Shown: positions 1 through 7,994, numbered from the stretch's first letter. The stretch is DNA of 8,774 nt from Lachnospiraceae bacterium (GCA_017404585.1 JAFRCB010000141.1:1-8774), one strand, 5' to 3'. Numbers and translations are program-made. Notes: generated by a model not told the origin, from the letters alone.

Positions 1-460
1 ACTATTTATATGCCACGGCAACATCTGCCGCTCCCCCATGGCAGAATTCATAATGAAAGACTTTGTTAACAAAAGAGGAATCACCGACCAGTTCGAGATC
101 GCCTCCGCATCGACCAGCACAGAGGAAATCTGGAACGGCCGCGGGAATCCCGTCTACCCGCCCGCCAAGCGCAAGCTGGCTGAGCATGGCATATCGTGCG
201 AGGGAAAGAGAGCGCGGCAGATGACAAAACGGGATTATCAATATTATGATCTGCTCATCTGTATGGACAACTGGAACCTCAGGAATATGAGAAAGTTCGT
301 GGGCAGCGACCCGGACGGCAAGGTCCATCTGCTGATGGAATACACGGACCGCCCGGGAGAAGTGTCAGATCCCTGGTATACCGGAGATTTCGATGAGACC
401 TGGAACGATGTCTCGGAAGGCTGCGCCGGGCTTCTGGAGTTTCTTGGGTATGGGGTTTAG
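1..460 (+). CDS. Low-molecular-weight protein tyrosine phosphatase, 5'-truncated by the window edge
   Basis: Cytoplasmic phosphatase of the LMW-PTP/arsenate-reductase-like fold that hydrolyses phosphotyrosine (or other phospho-monoesters) through a cysteinyl-phosphate intermediate. The frame is open from base 2, upstream of the first ATG at 38, and reads LFICHGNICRSPMAE. This contains the family P-loop C-x5-R-S (CHGNICRS), so the ATG at 38 is internal and only a handful of N-terminal residues are missing. The general-acid loop is visible near the C-terminus as DPWYTGDF, with the Asp in the expected DP-[YW] context. The visible part is 152 residues, close to the usual length of about 155. It ends in TAG, and 69 bp separate it from the next gene. 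The assignment is secure; the physiological substrate cannot be told from sequence. In Firmicutes such genes often regulate exopolysaccharide or stress kinases, but nothing nearby supports that here. Confidence 0.93.
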   Translation, partial: LFICHGNICRSPMAEFIMKDFVNKRGITDQFEIASASTSTEEIWNGRGNPVYPPAKRKLAEHGISCEGKRARQMTKRDYQYYDLLICMDNWNLRNMRKFVGSDPDGKVHLLMEYTDRPGEVSDPWYTGDFDETWNDVSEGCAGLLEFLGYGV

Positions 461-529
461 CGCGACAGCATCATTTGCATGTATCTTGTCATATTTGAAT
501 AAATCAGCAGAGCAGCAAAAGGAGGATCT

Positions 530-1216
530 ATGAAGTCAAGGTGGTACAAGAACGCGGTGGTCTACCAGGTCTACCCGGTCAGTTTTATGGCTTCGAACAA
601 TGACGGCTTCGGCGATAGCGAGGGTATTATTTCAAAGCTGGACTATATCCGAGATTTGGGAGCGACTGCGATCTGGTTCTCCCCGCTGTATAAATCACCG
701 GATTACGACTACGGATACGATGTCAGTGACTACAAGGCCATTGATGAGAAATTCGGAACGATGGAAGAATTCGATCGGCTGGTCAGGAAGTGCCATAGGC
801 GGGACCTTAAGGTGATCATGGATATGGTCATCAACCATACGTCCACCGAGCATCCGTGGTTCAAAGAAGCGATTTCTTCCCCGGATTCCCCATACAGGGA
901 TTATTACATCATACGTAAGGGAAGAATAGAAGGGGCAAATGTTATCCCCCCGAGCAACTGGGAATCGACGTTCACCGGATCCGCCTGGGAGAGGATCGGC
1001 GACAGCGATGATTTTTATCTGCACCTTTTCTGCAAAGAACAGGCAGACCTTAACTGGGAAAATCCGGATGTCAGGAGAGAGATGATTGATATCCTGAATT
1101 TCTGGTTCGAAAAAGGCGTAGATGGCTTCCGCTTCGAGGTGTTCAATATGTTTTCAAAGGTCTATCCGATTCAGGATGATACATCGAAAGATTCATTCCA
1201 GAAGGGCGCTCCGTAG
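530..1216 (+). CDS. N-terminal fragment of the interrupted GH13 enzyme (half barrel)
   Basis: This is the 228-residue product if translation stops at the TAG. It carries the first half of the (beta/alpha)8 barrel: the N-terminal YQVYP strand, the NDGFGD calcium-loop-like segment (24-29), the MDMVINH region, and the nucleophile strand GFRFEVFNM with Glu203 instead of Asp. It lacks the acid/base Glu, the NHD motif and the C-terminal beta domain, so it cannot be an active glycosidase alone. Two otherwise very conserved positions also deviate from the remembered family pattern: YPVSF where YPRSF is usual, and QADLNW where QPDLNW is usual. It has a real ribosome binding site, so this truncated protein may still be made. 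Confidence 0.6.
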   Translation: MKSRWYKNAVVYQVYPVSFMASNNDGFGDSEGIISKLDYIRDLGATAIWFSPLYKSPDYDYGYDVSDYKAIDEKFGTMEEFDRLVRKCHRRDLKVIMDMVINHTSTEHPWFKEAISSPDSPYRDYYIIRKGRIEGANVIPPSNWESTFTGSAWERIGDSDDFYLHLFCKEQADLNWENPDVRREMIDILNFWFEKGVDGFRFEVFNMFSKVYPIQDDTSKDSFQKGAP

Positions 1217-1219
1217 TAT

Positions 1220-2242
1220 GTGGATGGACCGCGCATGCATGAATTTTTGAAAGAGCTGAATGAGAAATCATTTTCGCTCTATGACAGTTTTACAGTCGGT
1301 GAATCTTTCCACCCGTCCGAGGAAGCAGCTCGTGATTACGTGCGGGAGGAGAACGGCGAACTGGATGCCATTTTCAGCTTCGGACATCTCGACTCGGATA
1401 ATATCGGGGGAAAGAAATTCTTCCCGAAGCCATTCGACCTTCTGCAGTTCAAGGACGGTTTCTTTAATCCGCAGAGAGCGGCATACGGGGAGGGATGGAA
1501 CACCCTTGTGCTTGAAAATCACGATAATCCCCGCTGCGTGAATCGCTTCTCGATCAACGCGGCAAAATACCGCTACGAGGCTGCGACGATGCTGGCAGCG
1601 GTGACTTACATGGGGTTCGGGACGCCGTTTATTTACATGGGCCAGGAAGCGGGCCTTGTGAACTGTGATTTTAAGAGCATTGATGAGATGATGGACCCGG
1701 TCAGTCATTTCGTATATGATCTGATGACCGGTTACGGCATGCCGAAATGGCTTGCCTTCCGCTTTATCAAGTACGGGGCAAGAGATCATTCCCGCGTACC
1801 GATTGCCTGGAATGATTCGGCAAATGGCGGTTTCAACGACGGACACAAGCCATGGCAGTGCGTGAATCCCAAGTACCTTGAAATCAATATAAAGAAGGAT
1901 ATTGAGAGCGAAAAATCCGTTTACCGCTTTTATCGGAAACTTCTGCGAATCAGAAAGGCGCATGAAGAGGTAATCCTCGGGAAGACCCGGGAATATGATC
2001 ACGAAAACCGGAGAGTCATCGCCTACAGCAGGATATACCGGGGAAAGAAGCTTTTTATCTGTGCAAACTTCAGTAAATATACAACAATTTACAACTTCCC
2101 GGATGAGCTCGGTAAGTATAAGATCGTGCTCAATAATTATGAGGTGGGTGGGAGACCGACCTCCTTGCCTTTCGTTGGGAAGAAAGGGCAGAAATTGATT
2201 CTTAAACCCTATCAGGCTGTGGTGCTGAGTTGTCAGCACTGA
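1220..2242 (+). CDS. C-terminal fragment of the interrupted GH13 enzyme
   Basis: This is the same frame continued after the TAG. It holds the second half of the catalytic barrel plus the C-terminal beta domain, with VGES (acid/base Glu) about 28 residues in and NHDNPR about 101 residues in. The only nearby in-frame starts are GTG at 1220 and ATG at 1235. Neither has a convincing Shine-Dalgarno: GAAGGG at 1201-1206 is about 13 nt from the GTG. Independent translation is therefore doubtful. The sequence here is well preserved, for example GWNTLVLENHDNPR and PWQCVNPKYLEIN, with no further stops over 340 codons. That argues the interruption is recent, an artefact or read through. It ends in TGA, 53 bp before the GH27 gene. 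Confidence 0.5.
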   Translation: MDGPRMHEFLKELNEKSFSLYDSFTVGESFHPSEEAARDYVREENGELDAIFSFGHLDSDNIGGKKFFPKPFDLLQFKDGFFNPQRAAYGEGWNTLVLENHDNPRCVNRFSINAAKYRYEAATMLAAVTYMGFGTPFIYMGQEAGLVNCDFKSIDEMMDPVSHFVYDLMTGYGMPKWLAFRFIKYGARDHSRVPIAWNDSANGGFNDGHKPWQCVNPKYLEINIKKDIESEKSVYRFYRKLLRIRKAHEEVILGKTREYDHENRRVIAYSRIYRGKKLFICANFSKYTTIYNFPDELGKYKIVLNNYEVGGRPTSLPFVGKKGQKLILKPYQAVVLSCQH

Positions 2243-2295
2243 TATGTGGTAGAATGGAGATACAGAAATTGACTTGCTTTTAAGGAGGTATAGAC

Positions 2296-3555
2296 ATGCT
2301 TTGCAAGTATCCCCCGATGGGATGGAACAGCTGGGACTGCTACGGCGCTTCGGTCACTGAAGACGTTGTGAGACAAAATGCGGACTATATGGCGGAACAT
2401 TTGAAGCCGTACGGCTGGGAATACGTAGTTGTGGATATCCAGTGGTATCAGCCGGAAGCGGAAGATTATGATTATAAATCTTTTCCTAATAATCTTCTAG
2501 ATGACTGGGGGCGGCACATACCGGCAGCGAACCGATTCCCGAGTGCTGCAAATGGTGCAGGCTTTAAGCCGCTGGCAGACTATGTGCATGGCTTGGGACT
2601 GAAATTCGGAATCCATATCATGCGAGGGATTCCCCGCATGGCGGCACATCTTCATTTGCCCATTAAAGGGAGTGAATATACCTGCGATCAGGCAGCGGAT
2701 CCTAACTCCATCTGTGAGTGGAACCCGGATATGTACGGCGCGAGACAGGAGCATCCCGCTGCAAGAGCCTACTACGACAGCATCTTTAGGCTCTATGCCG
2801 AGTGGGGCGTGGACTTTGTGAAGTGCGACGACATTGCCAGAGAGTATCCGCACTGCAGGCGGGAGATAGAGATCATCTCCGAGGCATGCAGAAACTGCGG
2901 GCGCGACATTGTGCTGAGTCTCTCCCCGGGACCGGCGCCGCTTTCCGAGGCGGAGCATCTGAAAACCTGGTCCAATATGTGGCGAATTACGGATGACTTC
3001 TGGGATGACTGGGCTCTGCTCAAAGGAATGTTCGAGCGGGCGGAGAAGTGGTGTGTCCACGCAGGTCCCGGTCACTGGCCGGACGCCGACATGCTGCCGT
3101 TCGGCGCGATCCGTCTGTGCGGCGCGGAGACGGCAAAAGGCCGCTGGACGAGGTTCACTCAGGATGAACAGCGCACACTCATGACGCTCTGGTGCATGAT
3201 GCGCTCACCGCTTATGATGGGCGGGGAACTGACGAAATGTGATCCGTTCACGATATCCCTGCTCACTAATGAGAACGTACTGAATATTCAGAAGAGCAGC
3301 TTCTGCGCACATCCTCTGCGGACTACTGATGAGGAAGCGGTCTGGATTGCTCCCCGCAAGGATGGGCAGGGAATGTACATAGCAGTCTTTAATCTGTCGG
3401 ATGAGGTGCGAAGGATCGCTGTCACGGAAGAGGAGACAGAGATACCTGTTGCCCGCGCTGTAGAACTATGGAAGGGGAATACATATACGAAATTGTATGC
3501 GGAGCTTGGACCACACGCTTGCGCAGTGTGGCTTGCAGGTTCTGATGATTTCTGA
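2296..3555 (+). CDS. GH27 family glycosidase, probable cytoplasmic alpha-galactosidase
   Basis: Retaining glycosidase predicted to release terminal alpha-galactose from raffinose-family or galactomannan oligosaccharides. The 419-residue protein opens with the GH27 hallmark PPMGWNSWDCYG (6-17) and the second strand VVVDIQW (44-50). The predicted nucleophile is Asp178 in DFVKCDDI, and the acid/base is Asp234 in the R-x3-D motif of WRITDDFWD. A beta-sandwich domain follows from about residue 320. There is no signal peptide, so its substrate must be imported. The start is set by TAAGGAGGT at 2281-2289, 6 nt from the ATG and one of the strongest ribosome binding sites in the window. It lies 53 bp after the GH13 gene and is probably in the same transcript. 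Other GH27 activities (beta-L-arabinopyranosidase, alpha-N-acetylgalactosaminidase) remain possible because VDIQW lacks the double Asp of classical alpha-galactosidases. Confidence 0.9.
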   Translation: MLCKYPPMGWNSWDCYGASVTEDVVRQNADYMAEHLKPYGWEYVVVDIQWYQPEAEDYDYKSFPNNLLDDWGRHIPAANRFPSAANGAGFKPLADYVHGLGLKFGIHIMRGIPRMAAHLHLPIKGSEYTCDQAADPNSICEWNPDMYGARQEHPAARAYYDSIFRLYAEWGVDFVKCDDIAREYPHCRREIEIISEACRNCGRDIVLSLSPGPAPLSEAEHLKTWSNMWRITDDFWDDWALLKGMFERAEKWCVHAGPGHWPDADMLPFGAIRLCGAETAKGRWTRFTQDEQRTLMTLWCMMRSPLMMGGELTKCDPFTISLLTNENVLNIQKSSFCAHPLRTTDEEAVWIAPRKDGQGMYIAVFNLSDEVRRIAVTEEETEIPVARAVELWKGNTYTKLYAELGPHACAVWLAGSDDF

Positions 3556-3576
3556 GAACGGATGGTAAGAGTTAAT

Positions 3577-3626
3577 AGGTCTCGCTTGCGAGACTTGAGT
3601 TGGATTTATGTCAGCGATAGCTGACA
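3577..3626. repeat. Two short hairpins downstream of the GH27 gene
   Basis: Two adjacent inverted repeats follow the GH27 stop. The first is GTCTCGC-TT-GCGAGAC (3579-3594), extended by a G-T and an A-T pair to about 9 bp. The second is TGTCAGC-GATA-GCTGACA (3609-3626). Neither is followed by a clear T-run, so neither is a textbook terminator, although either could slow transcription at the end of the GH27 mRNA. They share a GTC-N10-GAC layout with the core of the larger palindrome just downstream. Confidence 0.6.
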
Positions 3627-3651
3627 GCTTATAATAAGATTATACAGAGAA

Positions 3652-3743
3652 GGGGCTGCCGTATTTTACGGGTCGGCATTACATATAGCAGTCATTTGCA
3701 AATGACTGCTATATGAGCGGACACCGTATTATATGGCAGCCCT
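3652..3743. repeat. Large nested inverted repeat with a 34-bp perfect palindrome core
   Basis: The outer arms GGGCTGCC (3653-3660) and GGCAGCCC (3735-3742) pair perfectly. The next segment inwards, about 13 nt from 3659 to 3671 against 3724 to 3736, pairs at about 10 of 13 positions. The centre, 3682-3715, is a perfect 34-bp palindrome with no loop, made of an arm CATATAGCAGTCATTTG and its exact reverse complement. The whole structure of about 92 nt lies between the convergent GH27 and iscU genes. It could act as a bidirectional transcription barrier, or be a small non-autonomous mobile element (MITE or REP-like). No flanking target duplication is obvious. The pairing is read directly from sequence; the function is inference. 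Confidence 0.75.
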
Positions 3744-3777
3744 ATTCATATCCCCTGCCCGGCAGCAGGATCACATA

Positions 3778-4164
3778 TCACTCGAAAGTTTTTCCGGTCC
3801 GCTTCTGATAGTCTTCGAGGGCTGACTGAATCGCCTCCTCCGCCAGAACGGAACAGTGCATCTTGTAAGCCGGCAGCCCGTCAAGAGCTTCCGCGACCGC
3901 CTTGTTAGTCAGTTTCATGGCCTCCGAGACAGGTTTCCCCTTAATCAGCTCGGTCGCCATGGAGCTGGACGCGATGGCACTGCCGCAGCCGAACGTTTCA
4001 AATTTGACGTCCTGAATGACGTCATCCTCGATCTTAAGGTACATTTTCATGATATCGCCGCATTTGGCGTTGCCGACTTCGCCGATGCCATTTGCATCTT
4101 CAATCACACCTACATTTCTCGGATTCCTGAAATGATCCATTACTTTTTCACTGTATAAAGCCAT
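3778..4164 (-). CDS. iscU: Iron-sulfur cluster assembly scaffold protein, IscU/NifU N-terminal type
   Basis: Scaffold on which [2Fe-2S] and [4Fe-4S] clusters are built from sulfur delivered by the cysteine desulfurase. It is 128 residues and begins MALYSEKVMDHFRNPRNVG, a hallmark of the family. All three cluster-ligating cysteines are present: Cys35 in GNAKCGD, Cys60 in FGCGSAIASSS and Cys104 in KMHCSVLAEE. Asp37, which tunes cluster release, is also present. This is the single-domain clostridial form often annotated NifU; there is no C-terminal NFU or ferredoxin domain. A GAGGT Shine-Dalgarno lies about 7 nt upstream of the ATG. It is the second gene after iscS on the minus strand with a 61-bp gap, consistent with one transcript driven from the iscS promoter. 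Confidence 0.96.
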   Translation of the reverse strand: MALYSEKVMDHFRNPRNVGVIEDANGIGEVGNAKCGDIMKMYLKIEDDVIQDVKFETFGCGSAIASSSMATELIKGKPVSEAMKLTNKAVAEALDGLPAYKMHCSVLAEEAIQSALEDYQKRTGKTFE

Positions 4165-4225
4165 TAGAGTACCTCACTTTTTTCCTATGGGTTTGCGCAA
4201 AATTTTCGACGTATGGTCGCATGTT

Positions 4226-5413
4226 TTACAGGATGAACCGGGCTTTGCCGGACATCAGGTCTCTCCAGACCGGAGAGAAGCCGCGCAGATAGCTGACGAC
4301 GTCTTTTACGGACTTGATGATGTAGTCCACCTGTTCTTCCGTGATATCTTCCCCGAGACATAAGCGAAGGGAACCGTGGGCGACGTCGTGTACACGGCCG
4401 ATCGCCAGAAGCACATGGCTCGGATCCAGAGATCCGGATGTGCAGGCGCTGCCGGAAGAAGCCTGTATGCCCTTGTCATCAAGGAGCAGCAGCAGAGATT
4501 CACCTTCGATACCTTCAAAACAGAAATTCACGTTGCTCGGGAGACGATGTGTGGCATCACCGTTGAGCGCAGAATGCGGAATTTCCGCAAGACCGCTGAT
4601 CAGCTTATCCCGCATCTTGGTGAGATGTGCTGTGTTCTCATCCATCCTGGAACTCGTCTCTTTCAGGGCTTCCGCCATGGCTGCGATTCCCGGAACATTT
4701 TCGGTTCCCGCGCGGCGGCCTCGCTCCTGGGCTCCGCCTTCAATCAGATTTGTCAGCCTTATTCCTTTTTTTGCGTAGAGGAAGCCGACTCCCTTCGGAC
4801 CGTGGAATTTATGGGCAGAAGCGGAGAGAAGATCGATATTGTCCTCCTTGACGTTGATCGGGACATGAGCGACCGCCTGCACGGCATCTGTGTGGAACAG
4901 GACGTTTTTCTCGCGGCAGATCCGGCCGATTTCCCGGATGGGCTGGATGGTGCCGATTTCGTTATTTGCAAACATAATGGTAACCAGGCATGTATCTTCA
5001 CGGATCGCGGCTTCGACCTCTTCGGGAAGAATGAGGCCGTTTTCATGGACGTCAAGAAGGGTAACCTCGAAATCTTCCTTTTTAAGACGCTCCAGCGTGT
5101 GCAGGATGGCGTGGTGTTCAAATGCAGACGAAATGATATGCATTTTCCCCTTTTTTCTGCCGAGCTCGGCAACAGACCGGAGGGCCTGATTGTCGGCTTC
5201 ACTGCCTCCCGATGTGAACAGGATCTCGTCCGGGGAGGCGCCGATCACGGCTGCAACATCCGCACGAGCTTTTTCAAGCACTTCTTTGGCCATCTGTCCG
5301 TGCGCGTACAGACTGGACGGATTTCCCCAGCTGTCTTCCAGCAGGGAGACCATTGTATGGATCGCGTTTTCGCTCATCTTGGTGGTGGCGGCATTATCCG
5401 CATAAATTTTCAT
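4226..5413 (-). CDS. iscS: Cysteine desulfurase, NifS/IscS type
   Basis: PLP enzyme that removes sulfur from L-cysteine as a persulfide and passes it to IscU for Fe-S cluster synthesis, and possibly to tRNA thiolation. The 395-residue protein begins MKIYADNAATT. It has FTSGGSEADN (66-75), the cofactor-stacking His100 in FEHHA, HTDAVQA (Asp176, Gln179), and the PLP lysine Lys202 in SASAHKFHGPKG. The catalytic Cys324 lies in SSGSACTSGSLDPSHVL, the short-loop class I form. I chose the ATG at 5413 because AAAGGAG (5420-5426) lies 6 nt upstream. An ATG further out at 5449 would add 12 residues that translate the leader and the ribosome binding site itself. It is transcribed away from the Rrf2 regulator, with which it shares the operator region. 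Confidence 0.96.
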   Translation of the reverse strand: MKIYADNAATTKMSENAIHTMVSLLEDSWGNPSSLYAHGQMAKEVLEKARADVAAVIGASPDEILFTSGGSEADNQALRSVAELGRKKGKMHIISSAFEHHAILHTLERLKKEDFEVTLLDVHENGLILPEEVEAAIREDTCLVTIMFANNEIGTIQPIREIGRICREKNVLFHTDAVQAVAHVPINVKEDNIDLLSASAHKFHGPKGVGFLYAKKGIRLTNLIEGGAQERGRRAGTENVPGIAAMAEALKETSSRMDENTAHLTKMRDKLISGLAEIPHSALNGDATHRLPSNVNFCFEGIEGESLLLLLDDKGIQASSGSACTSGSLDPSHVLLAIGRVHDVAHGSLRLCLGEDITEEQVDYIIKSVKDVVSYLRGFSPVWRDLMSGKARFIL

Positions 5414-5527
5414 GAATATCTCCTTTGTCATATAAATGTCCCACCGCATCCGGCGGTGAAGGCGGCTCCGCGTTTTGCCACGGAACGCCGGCGTCTACGA
5501 AGAGGACAGGACCTCTGCTTAGATTCT
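5414..5527 (-). other. Untranslated leader of iscS, about 115 nt
   Basis: The span from the predicted start site, about 7 nt past the TATAAT, to the iscS ATG contains no supported gene. It has one clean hairpin, CACCGC-ATCCG-GCGGTG (5442-5458), ending about 15 nt before the Shine-Dalgarno, and an 8-bp GC-rich palindrome CGCCGGCG around 5486-5493. No known riboswitch class is recognised. The extent depends on the promoter call. Confidence 0.4.
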
Positions 5528-5533
5528 GTGAGA

Positions 5534-5562
5534 ATTATATGCCTATTAACCTAGTAAGTCAA
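5534..5562 (-). promoter_or_regulatory. Sigma-A promoter for iscS-iscU
   Basis: Read on the minus strand, TTGACT (5562-5557) and TATAAT (5539-5534) are separated by exactly 17 nt. This is near-consensus for the housekeeping sigma factor. The -35 hexamer overlaps the right arm of the upstream 25-bp operator dyad, and the spacer lies inside that dyad, so regulator binding should occlude RNA polymerase. Confidence 0.8.
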
Positions 5563-5566
5563 TAGG
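5542..5566. promoter_or_regulatory. Operator dyad 1, probable Rrf2/IscR-type binding site
   Basis: Perfect 6-bp arms CCTATT (5542-5547) and AATAGG (5561-5566) with a 13-bp spacer make a 25-bp site, the same size as the E. coli IscR type-1 site. It covers the -35 hexamer and spacer of the iscS promoter. An identical arrangement recurs over the divergent promoter, which makes a chance palindrome unlikely. Assigning it to the adjacent Rrf2 protein is inference from proximity and from the family habit of autoregulation. Confidence 0.72.
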
Positions 5567-5582
5567 TAAATAACGAATGTTG

Positions 5583-5612
5583 TTGCACTACCTATTTACC
5601 CTGCGGTATAAT
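5583..5612 (+). promoter_or_regulatory. Sigma-A promoter for the Rrf2 regulator (and perhaps the GH51 gene)
   Basis: TTGCAC (5583-5588) and a perfect TATAAT (5607-5612) are separated by 18 nt and placed about 30 nt upstream of the regulator ATG. The -10 hexamer and most of the spacer lie within operator dyad 2, implying negative autoregulation. Confidence 0.8.
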
Positions 5613-5615
5613 AGG
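5591..5615. promoter_or_regulatory. Operator dyad 2, probable Rrf2/IscR-type binding site
   Basis: Second copy of CCTATT-N13-AATAGG, with arms at 5591-5596 and 5610-5615 and the same 13-bp spacing as dyad 1. The two dyads are 24 bp apart. This copy covers the spacer and -10 of the regulator's own promoter. The arms extend by one further base pair, to ACCTATT and AATAGGT. Confidence 0.72.
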
Positions 5616-5642
5616 TAAAAAGCTGAGAGAGAGGACATTTTT

Positions 5643-7591
<1,949 letters not shown>

Positions 7592-7603
7592 ATGTGAGAT
7601 TCA

Positions 7604-7651
7604 GGGACGGTTCTTTTCACGTGAAGAAATCCACGTGAAAAGAACCGTCCC
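7604..7651. repeat. 20-bp perfect inverted repeat with an 8-nt loop, REP-like
   Basis: The arms GGGACGG...CACGTG (7604-7623) and the exact complement (7632-7651) enclose an AAGAAATC loop. There is no T-run on either side, so it is not a standard terminator, although it could protect the 3' end of the arabinofuranosidase mRNA. The outer word GGGACGGTTCTTTT resembles a family of dispersed palindromes I recall from intergenic regions of clostridial genomes, sometimes linked to REP-associated transposases. That resemblance is from memory. Confidence 0.7.
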
Positions 7652-7682
7652 CTAAAGCCCATCTTGAAAGGAGGCTATGAAT

Positions 7683-7994
7683 ATGATTAAAATTTACGGA
7701 ATGCCCACCTGTCCCTACTGCGAATACGTTCATGAACAGATCGTGGGAAGAGAGGACGAGTTCGAGTACATTAATATCGGCGAGAATATTCGCAACATGA
7801 GTGCTTTTACCAGACTTCGCGATAACAACCCTGTTTTTGACCGCATGAAGGCGATCGGCGATGTCGGAATCCCGGCATTCGTTTTCGAGGACGGAAGAGT
7901 GTCGATTGATCCGGCAGACGCGGGACTCATTGAATACGGCACAGTAGACGCCTGCTCGATCGAAGATCATCAAAACGGGAGAAAAGGGTGCTGA
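7683..7994 (+). CDS. Glutaredoxin-like thiol-disulfide protein
   Basis: Small cytoplasmic thioredoxin-fold protein, probably a dithiol reductant or oxidoreductase. With the start at 7683 it is 103 residues: MIKIYGMPTC, with the active site CPYC at Cys10-Cys13. The cis-proline is Pro64 in VGIPAFVFEDG. CPYC is the classic dithiol glutaredoxin motif. The C-terminus carries two extra cysteines, Cys91 and Cys103. I chose the second ATG because AGGAGG (7669-7674) lies 8 nt from it and only 2 nt from the ATG at 7677. It follows the arabinofuranosidase by 91 bp across a hairpin and precedes a small cysteine-rich gene on the same strand. The physiological substrate is unknown; without glutathione synthesis in most clostridia, the reductant is probably thioredoxin reductase or low-molecular-weight thiols. 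Confidence 0.88.
   Translation: MIKIYGMPTCPYCEYVHEQIVGREDEFEYINIGENIRNMSAFTRLRDNNPVFDRMKAIGDVGIPAFVFEDGRVSIDPADAGLIEYGTVDACSIEDHQNGRKGC

Larger units (their letters stand above)
530..2242 (+). pseudogene. GH13 alpha-glucosidase/oligo-1,6-glucosidase-type gene with an in-frame TAG and a replaced nucleophile
   Basis: One continuous frame of 571 codons encodes a complete GH13 enzyme (the oligo-1,6-glucosidase family is about 550-560 aa). It is interrupted only by TAG at 1214-1216, after residue 228. The two halves join as QKGAP-stop-YVDGPRMHEF, where relatives usually have an aromatic residue before YVDGPR, so TAT/TAC to TAG is the likely change. Conserved GH13 regions appear in order: YQVYP (12-16), MDMVINH (97-103), DLNWENP (173-179), GFRFEVFNM (199-207), VGES with acid/base Glu258, and NHDNPR with Asp332 as transition-state stabiliser. 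The expected nucleophile Asp in GFRxD is Glu203 (GAG, 1136-1138). No signal peptide is seen, so it would be cytoplasmic. A good Shine-Dalgarno (AGGAGG, 520-525) precedes the ATG. I infer a recently decayed gene; sequencing error or stop readthrough are alternatives. Confidence 0.8.

Noticed and set aside
461..529. A promoter (TTGCAT near 475) ahead of the GH13 gene
   Set aside because: No acceptable -10 at 16-18 nt spacing, so it was not called although a promoter may exist there.
1268..2239. A 323-codon open frame on the minus strand opposite the GH13 3' half
   Set aside because: A shadow of the GH13 frame, which has NHDNPR and other family motifs. The antisense product is unrecognisable and low-complexity in codon terms.
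3754..3769. A CCTGC/GCAGG hairpin just after the iscU stop as an iscU terminator
   Set aside because: The stem is only 5 bp and no T-run follows on the minus strand. The larger palindrome beyond is a better candidate for ending the transcript.
5414..5449. An upstream ATG extending iscS by 12 residues
   Set aside because: The extension would translate the strong AAAGGAG ribosome binding site. MKIYADNAATT is the family's normal N-terminus.
4376..5554. A long open frame of 392 codons on the plus strand opposite iscS
   Set aside because: It lies wholly antisense to a gene with all cysteine desulfurase motifs. Its translation shows no family features and it has no ribosome binding site.
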